IMG/VR virus record: IMGVR_UViG_3300008267_001029
Span: 1-46,027 of that record
DNA length: 46,027 bases
Source of the DNA: a virus
Reading direction: 5' to 3' (one strand)
The notes beneath the pieces are model-generated. The model saw only the letters and a list, made by a program, of their open reading frames with translations, did not search any database and had not been told where the DNA came from. The stretch's first letter is position 1; the number at the start of each line of letters is the position of its first letter. Below are positions 1 through 8,930 of this stretch, piece after piece. The position numbers and the translations under genes are program-made.

Positions 1-1
1 T

Positions 2-346
2 ATGGATCTAAATTTTGAGATATACAAGGGAAAATCCTTCTCAGGCCTTTGCAAGGATATTGTAAAGAATTCTGAAAATAAGAAGGATCAAATTGATATA
101 GTGGTTTCTGAACTTAGGGGGTTGATAAAGACTGTTAATGATGCGGTTATTATTGTTCCTCTTATTAAAGACTACTTTGATGTAGGTGTTAAGAATGATG
201 AACAACTTATCAAAATAGCGGCAGTAGTGCAAAGATTAGTTGCAAAGTCCGAGAATACAACCGATGGGTTACAAACCTTAATTTCAGAGGAAGAACGTAA
301 ACAATTGATGGATGAAGTTATCAAGATTAGTAAAACCAACGAATAA
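2..346 (+). CDS. Conserved phage protein of unknown function
   Basis: A 114-residue acidic, mostly helical protein that I cannot assign to a function. It has no signal peptide, membrane segment or metal motif. The middle (residues about 45-80, with VPLIKDYFDVGVKNDEQLIK) is the most family-like part and reads like small proteins that sit beside baseplate genes in marine T4-like phages; that likeness is from memory. The ATG lies at the very edge of the window, so the true start could be further upstream. It ends 2 bases before the next gene and is probably in the same late transcript as the baseplate genes, so a structural or assembly role is a guess from position only. Confidence 0.6.
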   Translation: MDLNFEIYKGKSFSGLCKDIVKNSENKKDQIDIVVSELRGLIKTVNDAVIIVPLIKDYFDVGVKNDEQLIKIAAVVQRLVAKSENTTDGLQTLISEEERKQLMDEVIKISKTNE

Positions 347-348
347 AC

Positions 349-2061
349 ATGAGTAGTTCAACCAATGTAATGGATATAGTAAGGAACACTAGCCAACCAG
401 CTAAGTCAATGGATCCTTCTAATATTCTGTCTGCAAATCCAAACTTTCAACTCGCAGTTGTTGTTGATATAATTCTTGATGAAAACCACCCATATATGGG
501 TAAAAATCAAAATGATCCTAACGCATATCCAGCGCCAACAATAAAATATCAACAAATACCTGTAAATTACAAAACAAACGTTCCAACACCATCAGACGTA
601 GATTATAGTTATATTGGCAGAGCTAAGGTAAGAATATTGAGTTTGGAAAAACAAACGGCGGTTGAAAAATTACCATGGGCGATTCCGTTGGATACAACTA
701 TCACGCAATATCCACTTATAAACGAACAGGTAATGGTAATAAAGATTGGTGATAGTTATTTTTATACAAAACCACTAAGTAAGTTTAATTTTGTTGGATC
801 AAATGGAGATTTTGTAACAGAAAAATCAGCTAGTGACACAGCCACTAGTGCGATTCCATATTTAAAACCACCTTTTAAAGAAAGTTATGTATCACACCCA
901 GTATTCACCAATTTGAATCAAACAGGATTCTTTGGTAATTATTTTATTATTAATCCTTATATCAGATCTGTACAAAAATACGAGGGAGATACTGCGATTG
1001 AAAGTAGGTTTGGTCAATCTATCAGATTTAGTGCTTATGATGAAAATAGATTAATAGATAAAAATATAACTGATTCTTCATACATACTTGATAAAAATCT
1101 ATTTAAAAAATCAGCGAGTGGTGGATATGGAAATCCAAAAATCACAATTAGAAACAGACAAAGAAATATTTCTAGCGATGTAGATCAATTAATTCATCCA
1201 AAATTACCAAAGATTCCAAAGATTGTCGATCAAGAAAAGAATTATGGTGGACAAATTGAGGAAGACATAAATCATGATGGCAGTACTATAGAAATATCAA
1301 GTGGTGCAACATCGTCTAAATGGAAAACTACAATTTATAAAAGTATATTTGCTGTAAACGTAGACAATCAACCAACCGAAGAACAAACCAAGTTTAATCC
1401 TGAAAATTCTACCAAGTTTGTAATGCCTGTTCTGACTGGTGATCAGATTGTTATAAACACAGATCGATTGGTGTTGAGTAGTAGATTTGCAGAAACTCTA
1501 CATTTCAGTAAACAACGTTATGCGGTTGTCACTGATAATGAGTACTCAGTCGATGCTAATGATCAGGTTGTAATAACAACAAATCGATTGACATGTTTAA
1601 ACTCCCCACAAATATTTTTAGGTCAATATGGTGAAACAAACGAACCTGCAATGTTGGGACAAACAACAGTTGACTGGTTATATGATCTTTGCAATTGGTT
1701 ATTGGATCACGTTCATTGGTATCACCACGTACATCCACATCCACATGGTCACGAAGATGCTGGTGCTATAAATCAACAAAATACTATGGATGCAAATCCA
1801 GATCAAACTCAAATTCCTGTACAACAAATAACCTTGAAATTGTTGAGAGATAATTTGCATAAAACATTAAGTAGACGAGTATTTTTAACAGGTGGTGGTT
1901 ATGCTCCGGGAAGCAATGGTGTTAAACCACCAGGTAGTGGTGCTGAGTGTCGTAATCCAGTTAAGATTAATACCGTAACTGGTGAAGGTGTTGTGGGTGA
2001 TTTTAAAGGTAGAAATCGTCGTGAAGGTCCAGTACAAATTGAATTTGAATTTCAAAATTAA
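349..2061 (+). CDS. Putative baseplate hub / spike-type structural protein (gp5-like, no lysozyme)
   Basis: A 570-residue virion-type protein. Residues about 85-150 form a beta-rich stretch (YSYIGRAKVRIL to SDYFYTK-like sequence) compatible with the OB fold of phage hub proteins. Residues 454-469 are a dense histidine cluster (HVHWYHHVHPHPHGHE), followed by a Gly-rich tail. Alternating His residues of this kind bind iron in the tips of other phage tail spikes (known for P2 gpV-type spikes); here metal binding is inference. No lysozyme catalytic motif is visible, unlike T4 gp5. It stands directly upstream of gp25 and gp6, which supports a central baseplate role. It could instead be another baseplate component; the hub call is moderate at best. 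Confidence 0.5.
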   Translation: MSSSTNVMDIVRNTSQPAKSMDPSNILSANPNFQLAVVVDIILDENHPYMGKNQNDPNAYPAPTIKYQQIPVNYKTNVPTPSDVDYSYIGRAKVRILSLEKQTAVEKLPWAIPLDTTITQYPLINEQVMVIKIGDSYFYTKPLSKFNFVGSNGDFVTEKSASDTATSAIPYLKPPFKESYVSHPVFTNLNQTGFFGNYFIINPYIRSVQKYEGDTAIESRFGQSIRFSAYDENRLIDKNITDSSYILDKNLFKKSASGGYGNPKITIRNRQRNISSDVDQLIHPKLPKIPKIVDQEKNYGGQIEEDINHDGSTIEISSGATSSKWKTTIYKSIFAVNVDNQPTEEQTKFNPENSTKFVMPVLTGDQIVINTDRLVLSSRFAETLHFSKQRYAVVTDNEYSVDANDQVVITTNRLTCLNSPQIFLGQYGETNEPAMLGQTTVDWLYDLCNWLLDHVHWYHHVHPHPHGHEDAGAINQQNTMDANPDQTQIPVQQITLKLLRDNLHKTLSRRVFLTGGGYAPGSNGVKPPGSGAECRNPVKINTVTGEGVVGDFKGRNRREGPVQIEFEFQN

Positions 2062-2063
2062 TT

Positions 2064-3671
2064 ATGAGTGATTATTATATAGCCTATGAAGAAACTATAC
2101 CTTGGAATGGTAGCGTTTTTAATGCTAACGAATATAGAAGAGCTATAAACTCATTCTATTCAAAAGTTGATCTTGTAAAACCAAATGCGATAACAGAAGA
2201 TGGTGCTCCAACCCCAAATATTTCTGTAAAAAATCTATCTCCAGATGCAAATTTTCCCAACGAATTGAATTTTAGTTTAAGTGGAAAATTTTCAACATCA
2301 AAGCGTGATGAATTAACCGGAAATTACTTAGCAAATGTTACTTTAAGTGGAGACGTTAAGGTTCCAAGACAAACATCTAGTGGAAAAACACTGAGAGCTA
2401 TTATAGCATCTTCTTTTAAGACTACACGCGCTGTTGGAAAGACTCCAGGTGAAGCCTTCAATAATGCTTTTAAAGAACTAAGAGAATCTTTGCTACAAAC
2501 TTTAGCTGATCAAATTGGTGGTAAAGGTATAAAAGTAGAACGACAACAACCTTTTACTGATCCCGATCCATCATTGCCAGGTCCACCTACACAGACAATA
2601 TCGGGAATAACTAATAAAGCTCCGGTTGTTGATAATCCAAATATAAAACTACCAACACAACAAGTTAAACAATTAGACGCAACCGCAGCTCAGTCAACGG
2701 TATCTAAAGCGCAAACATCGGTTGGAAATGTTACAAGCCAAGTGCAAAGCACAGCATCAGGTACGGTTAGTCAAGTTCAAAGTGTTGCTAGTAATGCAAC
2801 TAGTCAAGTTCAAAGTGTTGCTAGTAATGCAACTAGTCAAGTTCAAAGTGCTGCGGGTGGAACTATAAGTCAAACACAAGGATCTATATCCAACGTGACA
2901 TCTCAGGTTCAATCTTCAACCACCGCTTTAAATGGATTAACAGGTGGCTTGCTAGGTGGAGCAGCAGGTGCTGGTATAGGAGCTTTAGCTGGTGGTAGAG
3001 GTGCATTAATTGGTGGATTATCTGGTGCAGCATTAGGAGGTGTTGTTGGTAGTCTAAAGTCAAAAACTGAAGGATTGGGTAAAGATTGGAATCCAGATAA
3101 ATTTAGTCCATCATCTATAGCAGGAAATGATAAAATTATTGATCCAAAAACAGGACAAATAACATCTACTCAAGCTGTAGCTAAACTTGATGCTGCTAAA
3201 AAGGCTTTGGGGGCTGGTTTGCTAGGTGGAGCAGCAGGTGCTGGCATAGGAGCTTTAGCTGGTGGTGGCAGAGGTGCATTGATTGGGGGTTTAGGAGGAG
3301 CGGCGGTTGGTACAGGATTGTCACTAGGAGGTGTAACTGGAGGGGCTTTAGCTGGAACTGGTCTTGGTGCTGGTATCGGCGGTTTAGCTGGTGGCGGTAA
3401 AGGTGCAATAATAGGAGGACTTGCTGGGGGTGCTTTAGGTGCTGCCGCCGCAAAGTTATCATCTATTAAAAGTGGTGTTGCAAAACCAAAAATACCAAAA
3501 CCTCCAAGTCAACCAAGAATTAAAACGATAAAGATAAAAAAACCAAAGGACTATACTGGCGATATAAATGTTCCATCTCCATCTGATTTTCAAAAAGAAG
3601 CTATGTCTTTGCCTAATGCAGGCACAGAACAATTATCAAATATTAATCAAAATCTGTCTGGTTTAGTATAA
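2064..3671 (+). CDS. Glycine-zipper tail/baseplate protein with tandem repeats
   Basis: A 535-residue protein with three parts. Residues 1-175 are a globular mixed alpha/beta domain. Residues about 205-290 are a Ser/Gln/Val repeat built on an 11-residue unit (QVQSVASNATS), encoded by a near-perfect 33-base tandem repeat. Residues about 293-330, 382-425 and 430-475 are three glycine-zipper blocks (such as GGAAGAGIGALAGG), each long and hydrophobic enough to enter a membrane as a helical hairpin. The last 60 residues are Lys/Pro-rich. Glycine zippers pack helices in membranes and pores, so a role in crossing the host envelope during DNA entry is a reasonable inference, as is a scaffold-like tail role. 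I do not recognise the family. It lies between the hub-like gene and gp25. Confidence 0.55.
   Translation: MSDYYIAYEETIPWNGSVFNANEYRRAINSFYSKVDLVKPNAITEDGAPTPNISVKNLSPDANFPNELNFSLSGKFSTSKRDELTGNYLANVTLSGDVKVPRQTSSGKTLRAIIASSFKTTRAVGKTPGEAFNNAFKELRESLLQTLADQIGGKGIKVERQQPFTDPDPSLPGPPTQTISGITNKAPVVDNPNIKLPTQQVKQLDATAAQSTVSKAQTSVGNVTSQVQSTASGTVSQVQSVASNATSQVQSVASNATSQVQSAAGGTISQTQGSISNVTSQVQSSTTALNGLTGGLLGGAAGAGIGALAGGRGALIGGLSGAALGGVVGSLKSKTEGLGKDWNPDKFSPSSIAGNDKIIDPKTGQITSTQAVAKLDAAKKALGAGLLGGAAGAGIGALAGGGRGALIGGLGGAAVGTGLSLGGVTGGALAGTGLGAGIGGLAGGGKGAIIGGLAGGALGAAAAKLSSIKSGVAKPKIPKPPSQPRIKTIKIKKPKDYTGDINVPSPSDFQKEAMSLPNAGTEQLSNINQNLSGLV
2772..2850 (+). repeat. 33-base tandem repeat inside the glycine-zipper gene
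   Basis: Two identical 33-base units (2772-2804 and 2805-2837) are followed by a 13-base partial third unit. Each encodes QVQSVASNATS. The repeat is in frame, so copy number changes would lengthen or shorten the protein stalk without breaking it. Confidence 0.9.
2941..3290 (+). repeat. Duplicated glycine-zipper coding blocks
   Basis: The DNA at about 2941-3015 recurs almost unchanged at about 3213-3290 (both contain TTGCTAGGTGGAGCAGCAGG), encoding two near-identical zipper blocks. The high identity at the nucleotide level points to a recent internal duplication or to gene conversion. A more diverged third block follows at about 3350-3450. Confidence 0.85.
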
Positions 3672-3687
3672 TTATATATATAAGCAT

Positions 3688-4164
3688 ATGAAAAGTGATG
3701 TCTTAAAAGAAGTAATCAAGAAAATAGTACAACAAGAAGTAAAATCTATTCTTAAAAAAGAATTGAGATCTTGTTTAGCTGAAATTATTTTGTCTGAAGA
3801 TTCTAAGAAAACAAAGATTAAAGATTCCTCCCCAATTAAGATGGAGGAAATTCTTCAAGAATCTACAGAACAAGAAGTTGATCCAGAACCACAACCAAAA
3901 AAATTTGTTAAATATACCAATAACGAGGTGTTAAATCAAATTTTGAATGAAACAAAAGGTGGTATCCCGAGAGAAGGACAATATGTTGGATTGAGTGAGG
4001 GATTTTCAAGCATAGGCGGTGACAAGTCAGTTATCACCGAATCTGCTGCTCCTGTAAAAGCTCCAGAAAATGCTCCTGCAGAAGTAAAAGGTGTTTATCA
4101 AGCCATGACTAGAGATTATTCTAAGTTAATGAAGGCTATAGACAAGAAGAAAAACAAGGCTTAA
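3688..4164 (+). CDS. Small charged helical protein of unknown function
   Basis: A 158-residue protein. Residues 1-40 are a strongly charged amphipathic helix, probably a coiled coil; residues 45-80 are acidic and Pro-rich and look disordered; residues about 75-110 (NEVLNQILNETKGGIP) look like a short conserved segment; the C terminus is Lys-rich. Nothing points to an enzyme. It sits between the glycine-zipper protein and gp25, so a chaperone or minor baseplate role is possible, but this is only context. Confidence 0.5.
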   Translation: MKSDVLKEVIKKIVQQEVKSILKKELRSCLAEIILSEDSKKTKIKDSSPIKMEEILQESTEQEVDPEPQPKKFVKYTNNEVLNQILNETKGGIPREGQYVGLSEGFSSIGGDKSVITESAAPVKAPENAPAEVKGVYQAMTRDYSKLMKAIDKKKNKA

Positions 4165-4167
4165 TAC

Positions 4168-4581
4168 ATGGCTAAAAAAGCATTAGGTTTAAAATTACCA
4201 ATTACACTCGGTCAAGATGGATACTTTCAAACCAACTCTTTGACCGCAGAACAATTGTCTTCTAATATTCAAAACTTATTGTTAACAAAACCAGGTGAAA
4301 GACGATTCAATAATACATTTGGTTCAAGTTTGTATGGATTATTGTTTCAGATGACTGATTTGGATGTATCAAAAGAAATTATTGTGGATGCGGTTCAACG
4401 TGATGTTGATAAGTTTGTTAATGGCGTGATTGTAAATGATGTAAAAGTTCAATTATCTAACGAACAAAATTTCACGGGAACAATTAATAATGATAAGAAT
4501 AAGATATTTATAAGCGTCGTGTTTACCTATAATAATACGACCGCAACGACGGATGTAGCAATCTCAAACCCTAGAATCTGA
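4168..4581 (+). CDS. gp25: Baseplate wedge subunit, gp25-like
   Basis: A 137-residue protein of the GPW/gp25 family, which forms part of the wedge that joins the sheath to the baseplate in contractile tails. The diagnostic run is LLLTKPGERRFNNTFGS (residues about 38-55), matching the family pattern of a Leu-Thr-x-x-Gly-Glu-Arg turn followed by Phe-Gly, then LLFQMTD and the helical stretch to residue 95. Length fits T4 gp25 (132 residues). It overlaps gp6 by one base (TGATG), so the two wedge proteins are translationally coupled, as expected for partners. Confidence 0.88.
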   Translation: MAKKALGLKLPITLGQDGYFQTNSLTAEQLSSNIQNLLLTKPGERRFNNTFGSSLYGLLFQMTDLDVSKEIIVDAVQRDVDKFVNGVIVNDVKVQLSNEQNFTGTINNDKNKIFISVVFTYNNTTATTDVAISNPRI

Positions 4582-6560
4582 TGTCAGAACTCATTAACAA
4601 AACGTTTAGAACAAACACAAAGGATGTTAACTATGTGAATAGGGACTTCACATCTTTAAAACAACAACTCATTGACTTTACCAAGCAATATTATCCTTTA
4701 TCATACAGAGATTTTAGTGAAAGTTCACCGGGCCAAATTTTTATTGAACAAGCTGCGTATGTTGGTGATGTGTTATCATATTATACCGATCAACAATTCT
4801 TAGAGAGTTTTATTCAATTTGCGGTTGATCGTAGAAACATTATTAACCTAGCTAAATTTCTTGGTTATAAACCAAAAGTTTCATCCGCATCGGCAACTAA
4901 TGTTGACATTTTTCAACTGATACCATCAATTCAAACAACCAATAACGAATATATTCCGGATGAACGTTATGCATTGATACTAAGACCATTTACACAAATA
5001 TCGAGCATAAGCGGTATAAACTTTATAGTTGAAGAAAGTGTCGATTTTACTCAAGATACACTATTTTCACCAAGAGAAATAAGTGTTTTTAATAGAGACT
5101 CAACAGGAGCTCCTCAATTCTTCTTGTTAAAGAAATCAACAAAGGCTTATTCAGGCACGATTGTAACAAAACAAGTAAGTGTTGGTGCAGCTACACCATT
5201 TTTGTCAATCAAATTGGATGAAACAAACGTATTAAAGGTGGTTAGTATAGTTGATAGTAATAATAACAACTATTATGAGGTTGATTATTTAGCGCAAGAT
5301 ACTATTCCTTTAAAAATTGATAATGTTCCGCTTACAAATCAAACTCTATCAAAGTATAGAGGAGAAACACCAAAAATTCTAAAGTACTTAAGAACCGAAA
5401 AAAGATTTGTAACAACAATTGACGAAAATAATTTTACTTATTTGCAATTTGGTGCCAATACTGAAAATTTCGAAAATACAATTATTGTACCAAACCCAAC
5501 AAACGTTGGAGTTGCTCTTTCTAATTTAAAAAATCTAAATATAAGTTTGGATGGTACGAATGTATTAAAGAGTAATTCATATGGTGTATCCCCATCAAAT
5601 ACAACATTAACAATTACTTATATTATCGGTGGTGGTGTTAATTCAAATGTAAATGCTGGAGACATCAGTAAGATTTCGTCTACGTCATTTCAAAATGACA
5701 CAACTGGTTTAACCGATAGTGAAATTTCTTTATTAAACAACGTTAAAAATTCGTTAAGAGTAAATAATGAAGAAGCTTCAACTGGTGGAGATGATGCTGA
5801 GTCCGATGAAGAGATTAGACAAAACGCAATTTTAAACTTTTCCTCTCAAAACAGAATGGTTACTCAAGATGACTTTTTGTTGAGAGTATATGCATTACCA
5901 CCAGATTTAGGTAATATTTCCAAAGCTTATGTAGAAAGTAATTTAACTCAACAAGTTACATATAATGGGTTAGTAACCGGTATAACATCAATCGATAATA
6001 ATGTTAATGTTGATTTAACCCCAATCAATCCGTTGGATAGAAGAAAGTTTTTGGAGTCAAATAATCCATTTACTAACAATCTATATTTGTTAGGGTATGA
6101 TACAAATAAAAATTTGACTACAATAAATCAAGCAACTCTTCAAAATCTAATTACTTACATAAAAAACTATAGAATACTAACAGATAAGATTAATATAATC
6201 GATGGATTTATAATTAATATTGGTGTAGAATTTAAGATTTCAGTATTTCAAGGTTTTAATAAACGTGATGTATTAAATAATTGTATTCAATCGGTAAAAT
6301 CGTTTTTTGAAATCGATAAATGGAGTTTCAATCAACCTATCAACTTGAGTCAATTAAATTTTGAAATTATGAAGATAGAAGGGGTGCAATCTGTTACCGA
6401 TATTAAAATAAAGAATCTAACTATTGACGATGGTAACTATTCACCTGTCGCCTACAATGTTAGTATCGCTACTCAAAATAACATTGTATATCCATCAAAG
6501 GATCCATCTGTATTTGAGGTTAAATATCCAAACACTGACATAAAAGGATTGGTAGTCTAA
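4581..6560 (+). CDS. gp6: Baseplate wedge subunit, gp6-like (baseplate J family)
   Basis: A 659-residue protein matching T4 gp6 in size (660) and in family features. The N terminus (residues about 15-75, YVNRDFTSLKQQLIDF and SPGQIFIEQAAYVGDVLSYY) is the typical wedge start. The central beta-rich part contains the short Gly-Gly-Gly turn (YIIGGGVNSNVNAG). Residues about 395-430 (SDEEIRQNA, NRMVTQDDFLLRVYAL) are the conserved baseplate-J core. The C-terminal domain (about 520-640) is a small alpha/beta domain as in gp6. gp6 dimers make the inner ring of the baseplate and trigger sheath contraction; this is known for T4 and inferred here. Confidence 0.9.
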   Translation: MSELINKTFRTNTKDVNYVNRDFTSLKQQLIDFTKQYYPLSYRDFSESSPGQIFIEQAAYVGDVLSYYTDQQFLESFIQFAVDRRNIINLAKFLGYKPKVSSASATNVDIFQLIPSIQTTNNEYIPDERYALILRPFTQISSISGINFIVEESVDFTQDTLFSPREISVFNRDSTGAPQFFLLKKSTKAYSGTIVTKQVSVGAATPFLSIKLDETNVLKVVSIVDSNNNNYYEVDYLAQDTIPLKIDNVPLTNQTLSKYRGETPKILKYLRTEKRFVTTIDENNFTYLQFGANTENFENTIIVPNPTNVGVALSNLKNLNISLDGTNVLKSNSYGVSPSNTTLTITYIIGGGVNSNVNAGDISKISSTSFQNDTTGLTDSEISLLNNVKNSLRVNNEEASTGGDDAESDEEIRQNAILNFSSQNRMVTQDDFLLRVYALPPDLGNISKAYVESNLTQQVTYNGLVTGITSIDNNVNVDLTPINPLDRRKFLESNNPFTNNLYLLGYDTNKNLTTINQATLQNLITYIKNYRILTDKINIIDGFIINIGVEFKISVFQGFNKRDVLNNCIQSVKSFFEIDKWSFNQPINLSQLNFEIMKIEGVQSVTDIKIKNLTIDDGNYSPVAYNVSIATQNNIVYPSKDPSVFEVKYPNTDIKGLVV

Positions 6561-6561
6561 T

Positions 6562-8454
6562 ATGCATAAATTTATATATCCAGCTAAAGATACATACATC
6601 AATAATTCATCACAATACGAAGACAAGAACTTTGGTATTGATGAAATATTAGAAATCTATGCATCAAATAAAGGTGCAAAAACGGTATTTACAAATGTAA
6701 ATTGGCACACACCACCACAAACCACACAATCGTATGGTAATGAAGGATGGTTGGCATATAGTACCAGTTCTTTGTATGTGTATTCTGGCAGTATGTGGAG
6801 AAGATTTGACTTGAGTACCGATACTATTTCAAATACTACATTTATTGCCAACTTCACCGGAAGATTATCAAATGTAACTAGTATACCACGCACGAGGTTG
6901 TTTGTATCTGGATCTGCTGGATTTACATCTGGTTCATTTAGTGGAAGTTATAACTTTGCAAACAATTATTTTCATGCAAGTGGATCTTGGACAACAGGAA
7001 GTTTTTCAGGATCTATTAGAGCCAAATCATCATTTACTCAACTAAGAATTGGTTCAAGAAATTTCACTTCACCTCTTACCGCATCTGTAACTGGCACGGG
7101 TAGTTTTAAAAAGTTGACTGGTATTATTGATGGTAGATCAAATACTGGTCTACCATGTTGTACTGGTTTTTATAGACCCGTTAGAGCTTTTACAAGTGGA
7201 TCATTCGTTGGAAACTTTTCATCATCTCATTTTTATGGATTGATTCAAACCACAACATCTCCAACACTATATTATGCAGATGTTACCAATTTTATTGGAT
7301 ATTTTGATGGAAAATACAATGGAACATTTGCTAGACCATCAACTGCGACATATTTGTTGTATCCAGAATTTTCTAGAACATTAATTAAATTTGATTTGAA
7401 TGCTTTGAGCCAATCAATTGCTAGCAGTCAAATATCAAGTTCACATGTTAAGTTTACACTGAATTTGAAAGCATGTGGTGCTAGAAATCTACCTTTAGAT
7501 TATAAAATTTATGCTTATCCATTGAGTGCAAGTTGGGAAAATGGTAATGGTAGATATGCAAATGATGGAAGTGAAATGGGAGCCAGTTGGGATTATAGAA
7601 ACTACTCTGGTAGCGGTCTTTGGTTTGGAAATTCATTATCACGTAGTTATCAAAAAATAGATTATTTATTAACCTCATCATATGCGACCGCTAGTTTCAA
7701 GAATCAAGGCGGAACTTGGTATTATAATACACCAAAAACATATACAAACAAAAAAGCTTGGATTTGTAGTTCATCGTTCTTTCCTGGTTTAAGTGGATCT
7801 AAACTGATAGCAAGTCAATCATTCACATTTGGAGCACAAAGTGATGTGAGTATGGATGTTACAACTATTGTGAGATCTTGGTTGTGTGGATGTATTCCAA
7901 ACAATGGGTTAATATTAATAACATCACTTGAATTAAGTACACCTCCATTAGAATATACAGATGGACTATTACAATTTTTCAGTAAGGAATCCAACACAAT
8001 ATACTCACCATACATCGACGTAGCATGGGATGATGTTATTTTTAACACGGGTAGTTTGGCACCTCTCAGTGGCTCAACTGACAATTTAATAAATCTACAA
8101 TACTTAAAAGGAGCATATAAAGTAGGTAGTATACCAAAGGTATTCGTATTTGGTAGAGATAAATATCCATTAAAATCTTTTAGTAAAGCATATCAACAAC
8201 CAGTCATGGTCACTCCAAAGTACTTGCCAAAAACATCATATTATATGATTAAAGATGCTGAGTCTGAGGAAGTTTTAATTGACTTTGATCAATACACCAA
8301 GTTAAGTTGTGACCCCACAATGGGAAATTACTTCATAATTGATACTTCAGGATTGCCACAAGAAAGATATTTCAAAATACTTATTAAAGTAGAATATGAT
8401 GATGGTACCGTTGATATTGCGGATACTGGCAAAATATTCAAGATAGTAAGATGA
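6562..8454 (+). CDS. DNRLRE-like fibrous baseplate/tail protein
   Basis: A 630-residue protein. Residues 1-30 (FIYPAKDTYINNSS) and residues about 270-490 (TLIKFDLNALSQSI, a Trp-rich middle, DVSMDVTTIVRSWL, then YSPYIDVAWDD) follow the pattern of the DNRLRE beta-sandwich domain found on surface proteins. Between them, residues about 75-235 are a Ser/Gly/Thr-rich strand-loop-strand array with recurring SGSFSG-like turns. The C terminus (about 500-630) is a separate beta domain. The place after gp6 is where T4 has gp7 and gp8, but I see no likeness to them. It is best read as a virion surface or adhesin-like component. Ser-rich strand-loop repeats are candidate glycosylation sites, which is inference. 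Confidence 0.55.
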   Translation: MHKFIYPAKDTYINNSSQYEDKNFGIDEILEIYASNKGAKTVFTNVNWHTPPQTTQSYGNEGWLAYSTSSLYVYSGSMWRRFDLSTDTISNTTFIANFTGRLSNVTSIPRTRLFVSGSAGFTSGSFSGSYNFANNYFHASGSWTTGSFSGSIRAKSSFTQLRIGSRNFTSPLTASVTGTGSFKKLTGIIDGRSNTGLPCCTGFYRPVRAFTSGSFVGNFSSSHFYGLIQTTTSPTLYYADVTNFIGYFDGKYNGTFARPSTATYLLYPEFSRTLIKFDLNALSQSIASSQISSSHVKFTLNLKACGARNLPLDYKIYAYPLSASWENGNGRYANDGSEMGASWDYRNYSGSGLWFGNSLSRSYQKIDYLLTSSYATASFKNQGGTWYYNTPKTYTNKKAWICSSSFFPGLSGSKLIASQSFTFGAQSDVSMDVTTIVRSWLCGCIPNNGLILITSLELSTPPLEYTDGLLQFFSKESNTIYSPYIDVAWDDVIFNTGSLAPLSGSTDNLINLQYLKGAYKVGSIPKVFVFGRDKYPLKSFSKAYQQPVMVTPKYLPKTSYYMIKDAESEEVLIDFDQYTKLSCDPTMGNYFIIDTSGLPQERYFKILIKVEYDDGTVDIADTGKIFKIVR

Positions 8455-8455
8455 T

Positions 8456-8929
8456 ATGGCAAATATACCATTAGTTTATAATGTATCTTTGGTTGATGTC
8501 CAAAAGTTTAGAGACTTTGGTACGTTCGCTAATAACTTTGATGATTTTGGAAATCTAAGACAAGTTTATTCGGTAACACAATCCGTAAGTGGTAGTTTGA
8601 ATTATGTCAACATACCACTTAAGGTGTTTACTTACAACGAATCAAAGATCGTGGATACCAATACAACATCTTTTACTGAATTTGAGACTGAAGATATTGT
8701 TGACAACAGAAATATTGATCAAGTACTTGAAGAGTATAACAAGTCTATAGCTGAAAATAGAATTCTTAATGAGACTATCAACGATTTGGTTGAAAAATAT
8801 GAAACCAATGATGATAAACAAGTCATTGCTTCGATGAAAAATGAAATCATTAAACTTAGAATCGAATTGGGTCAAGGAAATGTTCCTTCTGACTTTAGTG
8901 ATGACTATCCATTCTTACCAATAATTTAA
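8456..8929 (+). CDS. Small coiled-coil structural protein, unknown
   Basis: A 157-residue protein. The first 80 residues are beta-rich (NIPLVYNVSLVDVQKF onward). Residues about 90-145 form a predicted coiled coil with a regular spacing of Ile and Leu, and the acidic tail ends in DDYPFLPII. It starts 2 bases after the previous stop and ends 2 bases before the 1479-residue gene, so it is very probably made with them and may help them trimerise or fold. I do not recognise a family. Confidence 0.5.
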   Translation: MANIPLVYNVSLVDVQKFRDFGTFANNFDDFGNLRQVYSVTQSVSGSLNYVNIPLKVFTYNESKIVDTNTTSFTEFETEDIVDNRNIDQVLEEYNKSIAENRILNETINDLVEKYETNDDKQVIASMKNEIIKLRIELGQGNVPSDFSDDYPFLPII

Positions 8930-8930
8930 T

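Noticed and set aside
2772-2850. CRISPR-like repeat
   Set aside because: The units are directly adjacent with no spacers and are in a coding frame; this is a protein repeat.
3196-3462. Minus-strand frame over the glycine-zipper gene
   Set aside because: It is a His/Leu/Gln-rich shadow of Gly-rich repeats, with no start context.
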